This document shows positions 18,538 through 27,108 of a stretch of DNA of 64,000 bases, piece by piece. This DNA comes from CALDTK01 sp045110575 (GTDB taxonomy: Bacteria; Bacteroidota; Bacteroidia; Chitinophagales; Saprospiraceae). Position numbers and translations under genes: made by a program. The notes under the pieces were generated by a model. That model saw only the letters and a list, made by a program, of their open reading frames with translations. It did no database searches and was not told the DNA's origin. The stretch is taken from the NCBI GenBank assembly GCA_045110575.1, contig JBGCGF010000003.1:184579-248578 (forward strand), in the 5' to 3' direction. How positions within the stretch are numbered: the first letter of the stretch is position 1; each line of letters opens with the position of its first letter.

Positions 18538-18574
18538 CACCCTTCTTCCACCGGCTGGAAGGAGGGTGTTTTGT
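18538..18574 (+). terminator. Intrinsic terminator of the M23 gene
   Basis: CACCCTTCTTCCA (18538-18550) pairs with TGGAAGGAGGGTG (18556-18568), followed by TTTTG. The partial copy of the M23 tail at 20260-20415 lacks this hairpin. Confidence 0.85.
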
Positions 18575-18667
18575 TTTACTAGCAGTATTGTAGTTTTTGT
18601 GACAAACTGGCTTGTTACGTCTCTGATGTTGCAAGTCTCAATCTTTTTTGAACTAAAATAGTTAGTT

Positions 18668-20226
18668 GTGAAATCACTTTTACTTTTTATTCTTTTCTCA
18701 ATCTCCTTTTTGCTCTCGACGGGTGTCGATGCTCAAAGACCTTTTTTTGGTTCGGTGAGGATGTCCCATCGTGTAATCCTGGACAAACTATTTCAACGGT
18801 GTCAAACTTTGATACGCGCTCTTCAGGATGCACTGACGTTGAGCTTATAAACAATACTACTCTACGAATTACAAGTACGGGGCTGTATAGCGGCTATAGT
18901 GTAAGTGGGACTTTTGAGGGAGTTCCGAATGGTGGAATCAATGTAGTCTCAGGGAATCCTTCAACTGTCGGGGTACTTAAGTTTAATATAACTGGAGATC
19001 TTGATAAAATTGATCTTGACCAATCATCGTTTAGATTTTACTACCAATTCGGTGACACAGCCATTCAGCAGCAAGTATTAAGCTTCACTGAGATACTAGA
19101 ACCACACTTCTGCGAGCATTATCTTCCAGGTGAAATTTTGCTGAATGTAAAAGACTTCAATATTGTATCTAATGATAGTTGGATTGATGGTGAGCCTGTT
19201 GAGCTAGCGATTTCTTACGATTATCTTCCTTCGACTGATGTTATTACCGCGGAAATCACGGTTCCTGATGCGAGTAAGGTCGGGAATGACTTCATCTATA
19301 AGCTACCCCTTGGTAATGTGCACTTTAAATCGTCAGCTGCGGGATTCTACATTGGGCTTGAGAATAATACAAATAATCCCAGCCAAATTGACATTGTTAA
19401 AGAAGAAGGCCTTATCAATGTCATGAATGAGTTCGCCTTTAATGTGCAGGAGTCATCTTTAAGTACTAGGCAACATCAGGTCAACTTTAAGCTTAGTAAC
19501 GTTGATATTTGTCTAGGCGAACATGAAGTCTTTTTAGACTCGGCAACTACGATCTCATTGGATAATGCGAACTTGATTTACCCATCTAGAAGAGCATGTC
19601 TGATGATAGAAGAAGGGGGAATCCTACAGATCCCCGATGGCGGTTTTCAGCGTATCGGGAATAACGGTGTAGGTGTGCAAGGATGGAAGAAGAATTCTTA
19701 TACCGAAGTAGGGGAAAATGCAACCTTAATTCTCGATAATACATTTTTTGCCTCCTTTTTCAGTCCAGAAGTCTCTTTTTTTGATGTTTATGCGGGCGGT
19801 CATGTAGAAGTGACAGCACAAACTGTACTGCAACTCAGTGGTCTTGGTACTGCTTGGCCGCGAGATATTTATCATGTAACGCTCCATGAAGACGCTACTT
19901 TCGATATGTCAGCGGCTCCTCTTGAGGTGCGTAGGCTCTTCGTGATCAACGGCGTCTCGAATAATAAAGATGTCCTTCAGTCAAGTGATTACACTGTATT
20001 CCCTAACCCAGTTGAAGACGGGGTAGTGAAAATCCAAACAAGTCCATCAGTGAAAGCATTACAGCGCATTGAAGTCTTAGACCTTGCTGGTTGCACGATC
20101 TCTAGTCAAGCTGCATTGGCAGGAGCAGCTCCACAAACTGTTGAGCTTCCAACTAGAGGAATTTTTGTACTCCGGTTAACAGAAGTCGATGGTCGGGTAG
20201 GCCACACGAAAGTCATCAGTCAGTAG
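18668..20226 (+). pseudogene. T9SS-secreted protein, paralog A, interrupted by a 1-base frameshift at a T7 tract
   Basis: A GTG start at 18668 gives a signal peptide (MKSLLLFILFSISFLLSTGVDAQ) that runs out of frame. The body of the protein (from about 18750) is in another frame and ends in a T9SS type A domain (VFPNPVEDGVVKIQTS ... VGHTKVISQ). One more T in the T7 tract (18742-18748) would join them as AQRPFFWFGEDVPSC, which aligns with AQVNYQWVPEQAPSC in the intact paralog at 20580. The two proteins share SSGCTDVEL, HQVNF and the FDMSAAP motif. The function is unknown. The gene could be dead, a slippage-switched gene, or intact with a base-call error. Confidence 0.82.
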
Positions 20227-20259
20227 TGTTAAGTACCATGCTTACCATTTTGCTTTCGT

Positions 20260-20415
20260 AACCAAGAGATTCCAGTAGGTACGCCAATTCCTGATCACCT
20301 ACAAGGGGAGTACTTCGCAGAGCGTAATACGATGCTAGAGCTGCTCGACTACGATTATGATGCTGTTCTTGACGGAAAAGCAACGAAGTCAGAGGTTGAC
20401 GGTGACAAGGCGTAA
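20260..20415 (+). pseudogene. Duplicated 3' fragment of the M23 peptidase gene
   Basis: Bases 20260-20415 encode NQEIPVGTPIPDHLQGEYFA and on to the same C-terminus (VDGDKA, stop) as the M23 gene at 18357-18505. From 20291 on the two differ at only three positions. Upstream of 20260 the similarity stops apart from a short TGCTTTCG, so there is no start codon, catalytic domain or promoter. It lies between the two T9SS paralogs, as expected if M23 tail plus paralog was duplicated as one unit. Confidence 0.92.
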
Positions 20416-20579
20416 ATAGTCGCAGGCTAGTTGATCTCGCCAATCCATTTTTACTTTATTAAATTCCTTAAGTCCAGCTTCCTACTCGCAGGGATTGAAT
20501 GTAAATTCACGGACATATACGTCGTTACGTATAATTAAGTGCTTTATGTGTTATACTTTAGGAAACTAAATTATAGCAT

Positions 20580-22118
20580 ATGAAACGGACGATACCTTGT
20601 CTTTTAGTACTCTTTTGCCTAGCGCTTACACAGCAGAACATAGCCCAGGTAAATTACCAATGGGTTCCAGAACAGGCTCCTTCTTGCACGGCAGGAACTT
20701 CACTCAGGTCTGTTGAAGACCTTACTTTGTATTCATCAGGTTGCACGGATGTAGAGCTGCTTAGTACGGATGAATTCATCCGTATAACCAGTTCCGATGT
20801 CGCTGGCGACTTTGTTGTCTTCGGCAGAGTTTATGAGCCAGATAATACGTTAAATCAGTTGCCAGGAGATATAAGTACTTCTGGGGATTTGACGTGGACT
20901 ATTACAGGAGATCTAAGCTTGATAGATCTTGAAGAGTCCTATTTCCAGTTTGTGTACGAGCATACAGAAACTTCACGTCAACGGAAAAAAGTAACGATTG
21001 CAGAGATGCTAAGTAGTACTGCAAAGTGCGCTACACTTGTGGCTGGTGGTGCGCAAGTCTATGTGAATCAATTCTTCATTAAGTATAATAGTGATTGGGT
21101 TGATGGTACACCCGTAGATATTGGGTTAGCATATACCTATGAGCCATTGGGGATACCAACAGTAACGGAGATCAATGCTACGGACGCTAGTTTTGATGGA
21201 ACAGAGTACCACTATGATCTTCCTCTTGGAGAGATCACTTTTGTTCCTGAGGAATTAGGCTTGAAAATCGGGCTTGAAAACAATACCCCTACCGCTCAGG
21301 CAATTAATGTTTCTAAAACGGGAGGTTCTATTATCCTCTCGGCAAATGGATTCTTTGAAATTCAAGAGTCAACCTCAACTAGCGAGAAGCATCAAGTAAA
21401 TTTTGACTTTACAGAAGTTGATTTTTGCTTAGGAGAGTTTGAGTTTTTCGTAGCTTCTGGTGCTAACATAATACTAGACAATTCAATTATCTCGTATGCA
21501 AGTGATGGTGCTTGTATCATGATACATGGTGGAGCAGTTATGACTGTTCCCGAAAATGGTTATCAAAATATTGGTGAATCGGGAGTAGGAATGCATGTTT
21601 GGGCTGATGGCGCTCGAACAGTAGTACGCGAGAACGCAATCCTATTTCTTGACAACTCCTTTAATATTCAACCAGCGGCACTCGCAGATTTTGATGTGTT
21701 TTCTGGTGGCCACCTAGAAGTTACCGGCAATACTTCAATTCACGAGTATTCCCTTGGTGGGGTTGGTAGCTTAAGTGTGAACCTATATGATGGGGCAACT
21801 TTCGACATGTCAGCTGCTCCTGCAGAGGTACAAGAGCTCTTCACAGTGAACACAGTATCGAGTAGCGCTGATGTACTTGCGGCGTCTGAATACTCCATTT
21901 TCCCAAACCCTAGTACAAGTAGTAAGACCTTTGTAAGGTCGACGAAAGAACTACGGTCCATAGAGGTTGTAGACTTGTCTGGACGCGTGGTATATGCGCA
22001 GTCGACGAATCTCAACGGTGGTCTGATATCTATCGATCTACCTTCAGTAGGAATGCATACGATTAGGCTCACGGACAGTGAAGGCCGCGTTGGTCATTCA
22101 AGGGTTGTCCGTCAGTAA
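20580..22118 (+). CDS. T9SS-secreted protein of unknown function, paralog B
   Basis: A 512-residue protein, the intact sister of the gene at 18668. It has signal peptide MKRTIPCLLVLFCLALTQQNIAQ, a unique body with beta-helix-like segments in the second half (ACIMIHGGAVMTVPENGYQ, ENAILFLDNSF, DVFSGGHLEVTGNTSI) and a T9SS type A sorting domain (SIFPNPSTSSKTFVRSTKEL ... VGHSRVVRQ). I do not recognise the body family. The repeated short strands with turns resemble right-handed beta-helix proteins. It should be exported and attached to the surface or released. The stop lies 10 bases from the convergent GNAT gene. Confidence 0.88.
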   Translation: MKRTIPCLLVLFCLALTQQNIAQVNYQWVPEQAPSCTAGTSLRSVEDLTLYSSGCTDVELLSTDEFIRITSSDVAGDFVVFGRVYEPDNTLNQLPGDISTSGDLTWTITGDLSLIDLEESYFQFVYEHTETSRQRKKVTIAEMLSSTAKCATLVAGGAQVYVNQFFIKYNSDWVDGTPVDIGLAYTYEPLGIPTVTEINATDASFDGTEYHYDLPLGEITFVPEELGLKIGLENNTPTAQAINVSKTGGSIILSANGFFEIQESTSTSEKHQVNFDFTEVDFCLGEFEFFVASGANIILDNSIISYASDGACIMIHGGAVMTVPENGYQNIGESGVGMHVWADGARTVVRENAILFLDNSFNIQPAALADFDVFSGGHLEVTGNTSIHEYSLGGVGSLSVNLYDGATFDMSAAPAEVQELFTVNTVSSSADVLAASEYSIFPNPSTSSKTFVRSTKELRSIEVVDLSGRVVYAQSTNLNGGLISIDLPSVGMHTIRLTDSEGRVGHSRVVRQ

Positions 22119-22128
22119 CGGTTATTCC

Positions 22129-22650
22129 TTATCCTTTCCATTCAGCCTTTGTGATGATGTACGATACGTTCGTAGATCTTGTCACGGGATGCAATCCTAT
22201 TTCCTCGTGGGTGAATGGGCGCGCTCCGATCTTTTGCGTTGCCTTTTGTGATCTATAGTTGTCTTGATCGACAAAAAGGTATACCGAAGACAAGCTCTTT
22301 AGTGCATGAGTAATCATGAGCTTCTTCATCATCTTGTTGTACATACCTCCCCAGTGCTGTCGAGATAGGAACGTCCATCCTATCTCGACACCATCAGGAA
22401 AGCCATCGTACATATAGTAGCGTGAAGTGCCAATGATCGTATTGGAGTTGCGGTGCACAACAACAAGTGCCCCTTTAGATTCCAAAGCTCCTTCGAAGAA
22501 TTTCTCGAAAACGGAACGGTCATTCCGTTTATCAGGATGCTGGTCCCACATCAACGGGTCGTTCGCTGCTGCATGCAGCGCATCCAAGTCGTCAGGGGCA
22601 AGCGGACGAAGTAGAAGTAGGTCGTTCTTTAACGTTGGCTGTAAATCCAT
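22129..22650 (-). CDS. GNAT family N-acetyltransferase (RimJ/RimL-like)
   Basis: A 173-residue protein of the ribosomal-protein-acetyltransferase-like subgroup: LLLRPLAPDDLDAL at the start, IGTSRYYMYDGFPDGVEIGWTFLSRQHWGG as the central strand and acetyl-CoA loop, and SVYLFVDQDNYRSQKATQKIGARP near the end. It transfers an acetyl group from acetyl-CoA; the acceptor is unknown. It follows the M1 peptidase gene on the same strand with a 39-base gap and may be co-transcribed with it. Confidence 0.87.
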   Translation of the reverse strand: MDLQPTLKNDLLLLRPLAPDDLDALHAAANDPLMWDQHPDKRNDRSVFEKFFEGALESKGALVVVHRNSNTIIGTSRYYMYDGFPDGVEIGWTFLSRQHWGGMYNKMMKKLMITHALKSLSSVYLFVDQDNYRSQKATQKIGARPFTHEEIGLHPVTRSTNVSYIITKAEWKG

Positions 22651-22689
22651 GTCGAATCGGCTTTAAGACTTGTGTGATTAAGGGAATTA

Positions 22690-24555
22690 CTAAACGCCCA
22701 ACAGGTCATCCATTGTACCTCGAGTCACTGCGTGGTAGCCCGGGCGAGCCTTTGCGTAAATGCCTTTTGCTTCCTCAAGGAGACCGCGTTCCTTCATGGC
22801 CCGGTATAGAGGCGTCAAAAACTTACGACGTCCCACGCGAACCAAGAAAGCTTCAACCTCAGGGAGGATCTCCGATCCGTAACCATTGCGGATTGCAAGC
22901 TCATACCAAGCAGCAGCGATCTCGGCGTTATCGCTGGATTTTAACTTGTAAATCTTGTCGAGCTGACTAAGGCGGTATCCGTCAATTTGAACCGGGAAAC
23001 CTCGTATGAAATACAGCCACTCGTTGGTAGACCAAGCGCTTGTCGTGAACTTCGGGAATAGCTCACCTGCGATAAAGGTTCCACGTAGGCTATCTACCTG
23101 GTCAAAGCGTTTACTCGTTGGTGCAGCTAGCGCCGTTTCAGGAATACCTGGCGCGTCAATCCAAGCGAGTAAGTCAAAGGTTGAGTTGTTCGGCTCAAGC
23201 AAGTTGCGTTTTGCGAAAGCGATGAACTTATCCGTTGTAATCGTCTGGAATTGGAAAGCAGCGAAGTACGTCCTCAAGAAAGCATCAAACTTATCGCGTC
23301 CTACTTCAAGTTCGAGCGTCTGCATTAGCAGGCTGCCTTTCTCATATGCGATGTCGGTCATTCCATCGTCTGGATTACGTCCTGCCAAGTCGAGACGTAA
23401 GTGCTGATCCACAAGGTCGAGATCATCCAAATCGCCTTGAAGGTCTTGTCGACCTAGGGTGAGTAGCATGTCAGCGTAATCGCGACCACTTACTTCTTCC
23501 ATGATGCGACGCTCGATGTAGGTGGTGATTCCTTCATTGAGCCAGAAGTCATCCCACGTTGCATTGGTAACAAGGTTGCCGCTCCAACTGTGTGCAAGCT
23601 CATGCGCAATCAAACTGGTGAGCGATGAGTCGCCCACTAGTATCGTCGGGGTCGCAAAGGTTAGACGTGGGTTCTCCATGCCTCCAAACGGAAAACTAGC
23701 AGGAAGGACCAAGATGTCATAACGGCCCCAAGGGTATGGACCATAAAGGCGCTCTGCGGCAGCCATCATACTGTCTACTTGTGCAAATTCGCTTGCTGCA
23801 AAGTCTACATTGCCAGGCTCGGCATAAACACCGGTTTGGTCACCGATTTCTTTAAAGCGAAGGTTGCCGATCGCAATCGCAATCAAGTATGGAGGTATCG
23901 CCTGCGGCATTCGGAACTTGTAGATTCCAAGCTCATTGCGCTCTTGTGAATTCTCAGCGCTCATTACAGCCATCAAATCCTTTGGTGTGCGAATGGTCGC
24001 TTCGTAGGTGATGCGGTTGCTCGGGCTATCTTGAATAGGCACCCAGCTGCGTGTTAGGATAGCCTGTCCTTGACTAAACATGAACGGCTTACTCGTACTC
24101 GTTTGACTTGGTTCGAGCCACTGTAGCGCCTCTGCGTTAGGGCTGGTCTGGTAAGAGATGATGACCTGAGTCACATCTGCTTTCAATGGCACTTGAAGTG
24201 CGCGCCCTAGCATCTCGTTTGGCTTGCCGAGCATGTAGTCGACAGCATAGGCTTCGCCAGTTTTAGCTTTCGCCAAAACCTCGATAATCTTCAGCTCATC
24301 TGTATCGAAGATGATCCAATTTGCTCCTTCATGTGTAACATCCCACGTGGCTGTTCCTGTAAGCGTATTTGCTTCAAAGTCGGCCTTCAAGTCAAGGTTG
24401 AGGTGGGTCGCTCTTGCCTGGTCTAGGTTGCTAAAAGAGTGCGCATCTAGCTTGCTGACCTTGATGGCAGCGCTAGTTTTTGGCGTTTGGTCAGCATCGC
24501 ATCCAATGAGTAGAGCGACAGCGAAAAAGAAAGAAAACAAAAGGGGGTACTTCAT
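22690..24555 (-). CDS. M1 family aminopeptidase, lipoprotein
   Basis: A 621-residue protein starting MKYPLLFSFFFAVALLIGC, a lipoprotein signal with Cys 19; upstream in-frame codons to 24594 are rejected for that reason. The M1 motifs are complete: exopeptidase loop GGMENP (291-296) and zinc site HELAHSW (318-324) with the third ligand in NEG (341-343). The C-terminal part is an alpha-helical leukotriene A4 hydrolase-like domain. It removes N-terminal residues from peptides, here probably in the periplasm. It starts 19 bases after the stop of the dynamin-like gene, so the two are likely co-transcribed. An exact copy of the dispersed 15-mer lies within it. Confidence 0.94.
   Translation of the reverse strand: MKYPLLFSFFFAVALLIGCDADQTPKTSAAIKVSKLDAHSFSNLDQARATHLNLDLKADFEANTLTGTATWDVTHEGANWIIFDTDELKIIEVLAKAKTGEAYAVDYMLGKPNEMLGRALQVPLKADVTQVIISYQTSPNAEALQWLEPSQTSTSKPFMFSQGQAILTRSWVPIQDSPSNRITYEATIRTPKDLMAVMSAENSQERNELGIYKFRMPQAIPPYLIAIAIGNLRFKEIGDQTGVYAEPGNVDFAASEFAQVDSMMAAAERLYGPYPWGRYDILVLPASFPFGGMENPRLTFATPTILVGDSSLTSLIAHELAHSWSGNLVTNATWDDFWLNEGITTYIERRIMEEVSGRDYADMLLTLGRQDLQGDLDDLDLVDQHLRLDLAGRNPDDGMTDIAYEKGSLLMQTLELEVGRDKFDAFLRTYFAAFQFQTITTDKFIAFAKRNLLEPNNSTFDLLAWIDAPGIPETALAAPTSKRFDQVDSLRGTFIAGELFPKFTTSAWSTNEWLYFIRGFPVQIDGYRLSQLDKIYKLKSSDNAEIAAAWYELAIRNGYGSEILPEVEAFLVRVGRRKFLTPLYRAMKERGLLEEAKGIYAKARPGYHAVTRGTMDDLLGV
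24266..24280 (+). repeat. Dispersed 15-mer, exact copy (in M1 gene)
   Basis: In the minus-strand gene it encodes VLAKA (residues about 93-97). Confidence 0.8.
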
Positions 24556-24574
24556 GGCGAGGGAAAGGTACATC

Positions 24575-26290
24575 CTACCCACGCAATCCGCCAATCCGAC
24601 TCACCATAGCACTCACACGGTTCTTCAAGCCTTCGATCATGCTTTGCTCCTGCTCTAGGTGCTGATCGAGCTGTCCGAAGTGTGCCTCAATTCGCTCGCG
24701 TATCATAGTGGCATATGACGTCAGTTTACTGTTGACCTCTGTCTTTAGCTGTGTGCGACCTTTTGCTACTTCTTCGCGGTACTCTTTCATGAGTTTACGC
24801 TTCTTTACAGTAGTACTAACACCAGCAAAGGCTAGTCCAAGCGTCGTCAAGACACCTCCGGTGATGTCAAAGACAGCCAACTGAGTTACAGCAGCGAGTA
24901 CTGCTCCTATTACAGCAATGCCGCCACCGGTCAGTAGGTTGGTACCTAGCCTGTCCTTGTCAGCAAACAGCTCTTTGCCTTCAAATGAGTCACCTTTTGA
25001 GATGAAGCGCTCGAATGCTTCTTGCAGTTCAATTAGAATCGCAGCTCGCTTATCAGCAACTTCACTGAAAAATACTTGATCGCTTGGGAGCTGCATCGCT
25101 TTCTGTTGCACCATAAGGTGAACCGTCTGCGTCATGTTCTGAAGGCTTTCTGCAAGGTCATTAACCCCGTCTTTTAAGCGGACGCTCAACTCTTGAGTGA
25201 GGTCAGTTTGCATGGTTTTGGCGAAAGCATCAAGCCACTCTTTAGTGCCAGCTCCTTTGCTGAAAATTCCTGCAAACGCGCGACCGAAGAGACTAGGGAA
25301 AGAGATCCCTTTAGATAGCTCTTTTTCACGCGCACCTGTTGATCGATCGTAAGCAGAAACCAGGTTTTCCGTCAAGATTTCAATCTGACGGTTTGCTTGG
25401 CTCTCGTGTCGAAGCAACGTTTCACGTACTTCATCACGGAAAGCTGTATCGGCCTTAAAAGCTGCTTCTCGTTCGCCGAGTCCAGCACCAACACGTTCAA
25501 GCATTTGCTCGGCCGTATTGAGGGAGTTCGTGATTTTCAGCCCAGCAGCTTTGCCACCGGTGATGTTTGCCCGAACGTAGTCGAACAGTTCAATGAACCC
25601 ACTTTCTTCAGATTTTCCTTGCATTTCTTGCAAGGCGCTTACTGCAAATACTTCAGGGTTTTCGACGCCTTTTTTGATCGCCTGCTCGCGAACACCATTG
25701 ATATTGACCGCTAAATCGTCGGCTGGCATCAGGTCTTTTTGCTGCAGTACGAAAATTACCTTTCGTCGCCAATCACCGTGGATGTAGTCAAAGAATTCCC
25801 ACGCGCTTTGACGGTAAGGATTCTTCGCTTCAAACACAAAAACAACGAGGTCGCTTCCTGGAACGAAACGTTCTGTAATCTCCTGGTGGTGATCAACGAT
25901 CGTGTTTGTACCCGGGGTGTCGACAATGGCAATCTCAGAGAGAATGTCAACCGGTAGATAGATTTTCTTGAGATACGGGTTCACCTCGACGGTACGTTCT
26001 TCGTCACCGTAGAGAATCTGCTGCACGGTATCCGTCATCGGTTGCGGAGCAACTTTAGCGACTTCCTTGCCTGTGCCTAGAAGTGCATTGATAAAGCTAG
26101 ACTTTCCAGCTTTTACCTCGCCACAAATCACGAAAAGAAAAGGTTCCTTGATCGTTTCACGAAGGTCATCAAGTCGTGATGCCATCTCTGGCTTGCCGAT
26201 GTCGAGCGCTAGTGCGTGCATGTCACGAACAAGCTCTTCGACGTGCACACGGGCATCTTGAAGGTTTTGCGAAAGGAGTGGGGTGTTCAA
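24575..26290 (-). CDS. Bacterial dynamin-like GTPase
   Basis: A 571-residue protein. The GTPase domain has G1 GEVKAGKSSFINALLG, a threonine-containing switch (PMTDTVQ), G3 IVDTPGTNT and a G4-like FVLQQKDL in place of the canonical T/N-K-x-D. Long helical regions follow, then a hydrophobic hairpin near residues 455-495 (GGGIAVIGAVLAAVTQLAVF ... GGVLTTLGLAFAGV) and a basic tail (VKKRKLMKEYREE) with a coiled-coil end. That layout matches membrane-remodelling bacterial dynamins. The start is a TTG at 26290 and so is uncertain; ATG at residue 24 is an alternative. Bacterial dynamins take part in membrane repair, fission or phage defence; none of these is shown here. Confidence 0.85.
   Translation of the reverse strand: MNTPLLSQNLQDARVHVEELVRDMHALALDIGKPEMASRLDDLRETIKEPFLFVICGEVKAGKSSFINALLGTGKEVAKVAPQPMTDTVQQILYGDEERTVEVNPYLKKIYLPVDILSEIAIVDTPGTNTIVDHHQEITERFVPGSDLVVFVFEAKNPYRQSAWEFFDYIHGDWRRKVIFVLQQKDLMPADDLAVNINGVREQAIKKGVENPEVFAVSALQEMQGKSEESGFIELFDYVRANITGGKAAGLKITNSLNTAEQMLERVGAGLGEREAAFKADTAFRDEVRETLLRHESQANRQIEILTENLVSAYDRSTGAREKELSKGISFPSLFGRAFAGIFSKGAGTKEWLDAFAKTMQTDLTQELSVRLKDGVNDLAESLQNMTQTVHLMVQQKAMQLPSDQVFFSEVADKRAAILIELQEAFERFISKGDSFEGKELFADKDRLGTNLLTGGGIAVIGAVLAAVTQLAVFDITGGVLTTLGLAFAGVSTTVKKRKLMKEYREEVAKGRTQLKTEVNSKLTSYATMIRERIEAHFGQLDQHLEQEQSMIEGLKNRVSAMVSRIGGLRG
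25214..25228 (-). repeat. Dispersed 15-mer, exact copy (in dynamin-like gene)
   Basis: The reverse complement of the 6258 copy; in the gene it encodes AFAKT. Confidence 0.8.
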
Positions 26291-26446
26291 AGTAGTCTCG
26301 TATTTGGTGCGGAAAGATAGTTGATTCTTACAGCGCGTCTAAATGCAGAATCGGGATGGTCTTAGCTTGGTCTTTTAGTATTAACAAGCCTGCTTTCCCT
26401 CGATTACGTCTGCACCAGTTCCAACGGGATGACGCTAGGGTCTACA

Positions 26447-27034
26447 TCACTTCAAGGATGCAGCAGCTGCCGTGCCTTGGCACATGATGAGGTCGAGTAC
26501 GGACAGGTTACTCATCCAGCCGGTCCGTTCACTGAAAATTTGGGGGTATTCCTGCAAGTTGTCGACGGCCTTGAGCGTAGCGTCGATGGTGTCTATCTCT
26601 GGTATCCAGTCGTCTGCTTTCGCCAAAACCAATTTAGGAGCTACAATACCAGCAACCCACTCAATCAATCCCCAGTTCCATTCCCACAGGGTGTCCGGCT
26701 TTCGCGAAAACAGCTCCTGTAACTCGTCTTCAAAAGCTAGGTAAAACGGGGCAGAACCATAAGCTGCCTGGATACTCAGCCAATGTTGTCGTCGCCAATC
26801 TTCAGCATAGCTAATCTGGACTTCAGTAATCGGACAGCTTTGATGTTTACCACCAAGAAGCGGAATACTCAACGTCTGTCGACCATGACTATTCGTGATC
26901 ACTGTGCGATTACGCTGCGTGCGTCGCTGGTAATGTTCGTTTTGCCGAAAGGTGAACCCACCAGCCTTTAAACCTTCCGACCAGAGTAGGGTAGAACCGA
27001 AGAATGGAAGCGCAGCACGGAGAAGGTTAGACAT
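26447..27034 (-). CDS. WbqC family protein
   Basis: A 195-residue protein matching the WbqC-like family: LPFFGSTLLWSEGLKAGGFTF, FRQNEHYQRRTQRNRTVI, then LSIPLLGGKHQ and SYAEDWRRQHWLSIQAAYGSAPFY. The family occurs in sugar and surface-polysaccharide clusters; its biochemical activity is not established as far as I know. It follows the PA-domain secreted gene, but a terminator lies between them. An exact dispersed 15-mer (26616-26630) encodes VLAKA. Confidence 0.85.
   Translation of the reverse strand: MSNLLRAALPFFGSTLLWSEGLKAGGFTFRQNEHYQRRTQRNRTVITNSHGRQTLSIPLLGGKHQSCPITEVQISYAEDWRRQHWLSIQAAYGSAPFYLAFEDELQELFSRKPDTLWEWNWGLIEWVAGIVAPKLVLAKADDWIPEIDTIDATLKAVDNLQEYPQIFSERTGWMSNLSVLDLIMCQGTAAAASLK
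26616..26630 (+). repeat. Dispersed 15-mer, exact copy (in wbqC-like gene)
   Basis: GCTTTCGCCAAAACC in the antisense of the gene; it encodes VLAKA in the protein. A related palindromic form (GCTTTCGCGAAAACA) lies 82 bases away at 26698. Confidence 0.8.
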
Positions 27035-27051
27035 TGATACAAATGAACAGA

Positions 27052-27086
27052 AAAGGCCCCGAAAGTAATTTACTTTCGAGGCCTTT
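27052..27086 (-). terminator. Intrinsic terminator of the PA-domain secreted gene
   Basis: Near-perfect hairpin AAAGGCC...CGAAAGTAA with TTACTTTCG...GGCCTTT, followed on the minus strand by TTTTC. It starts 22 bases after the stop at 27109. Confidence 0.82.
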
Positions 27087-27108
27087 AAAGCACTAGGTTT
27101 CGATAAGA

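Noticed and set aside
20216..20443. Antisense ORF similar to one at 18339-18551
   Set aside because: The likeness only reflects the duplicated M23 tail on the other strand; neither ORF has a promoter or family.
26698..26712. Palindrome-like GCTTTCGCGAAAACA as further copy of the 15-mer
   Set aside because: Two differences, and inside a coding region; kept only as a related form.
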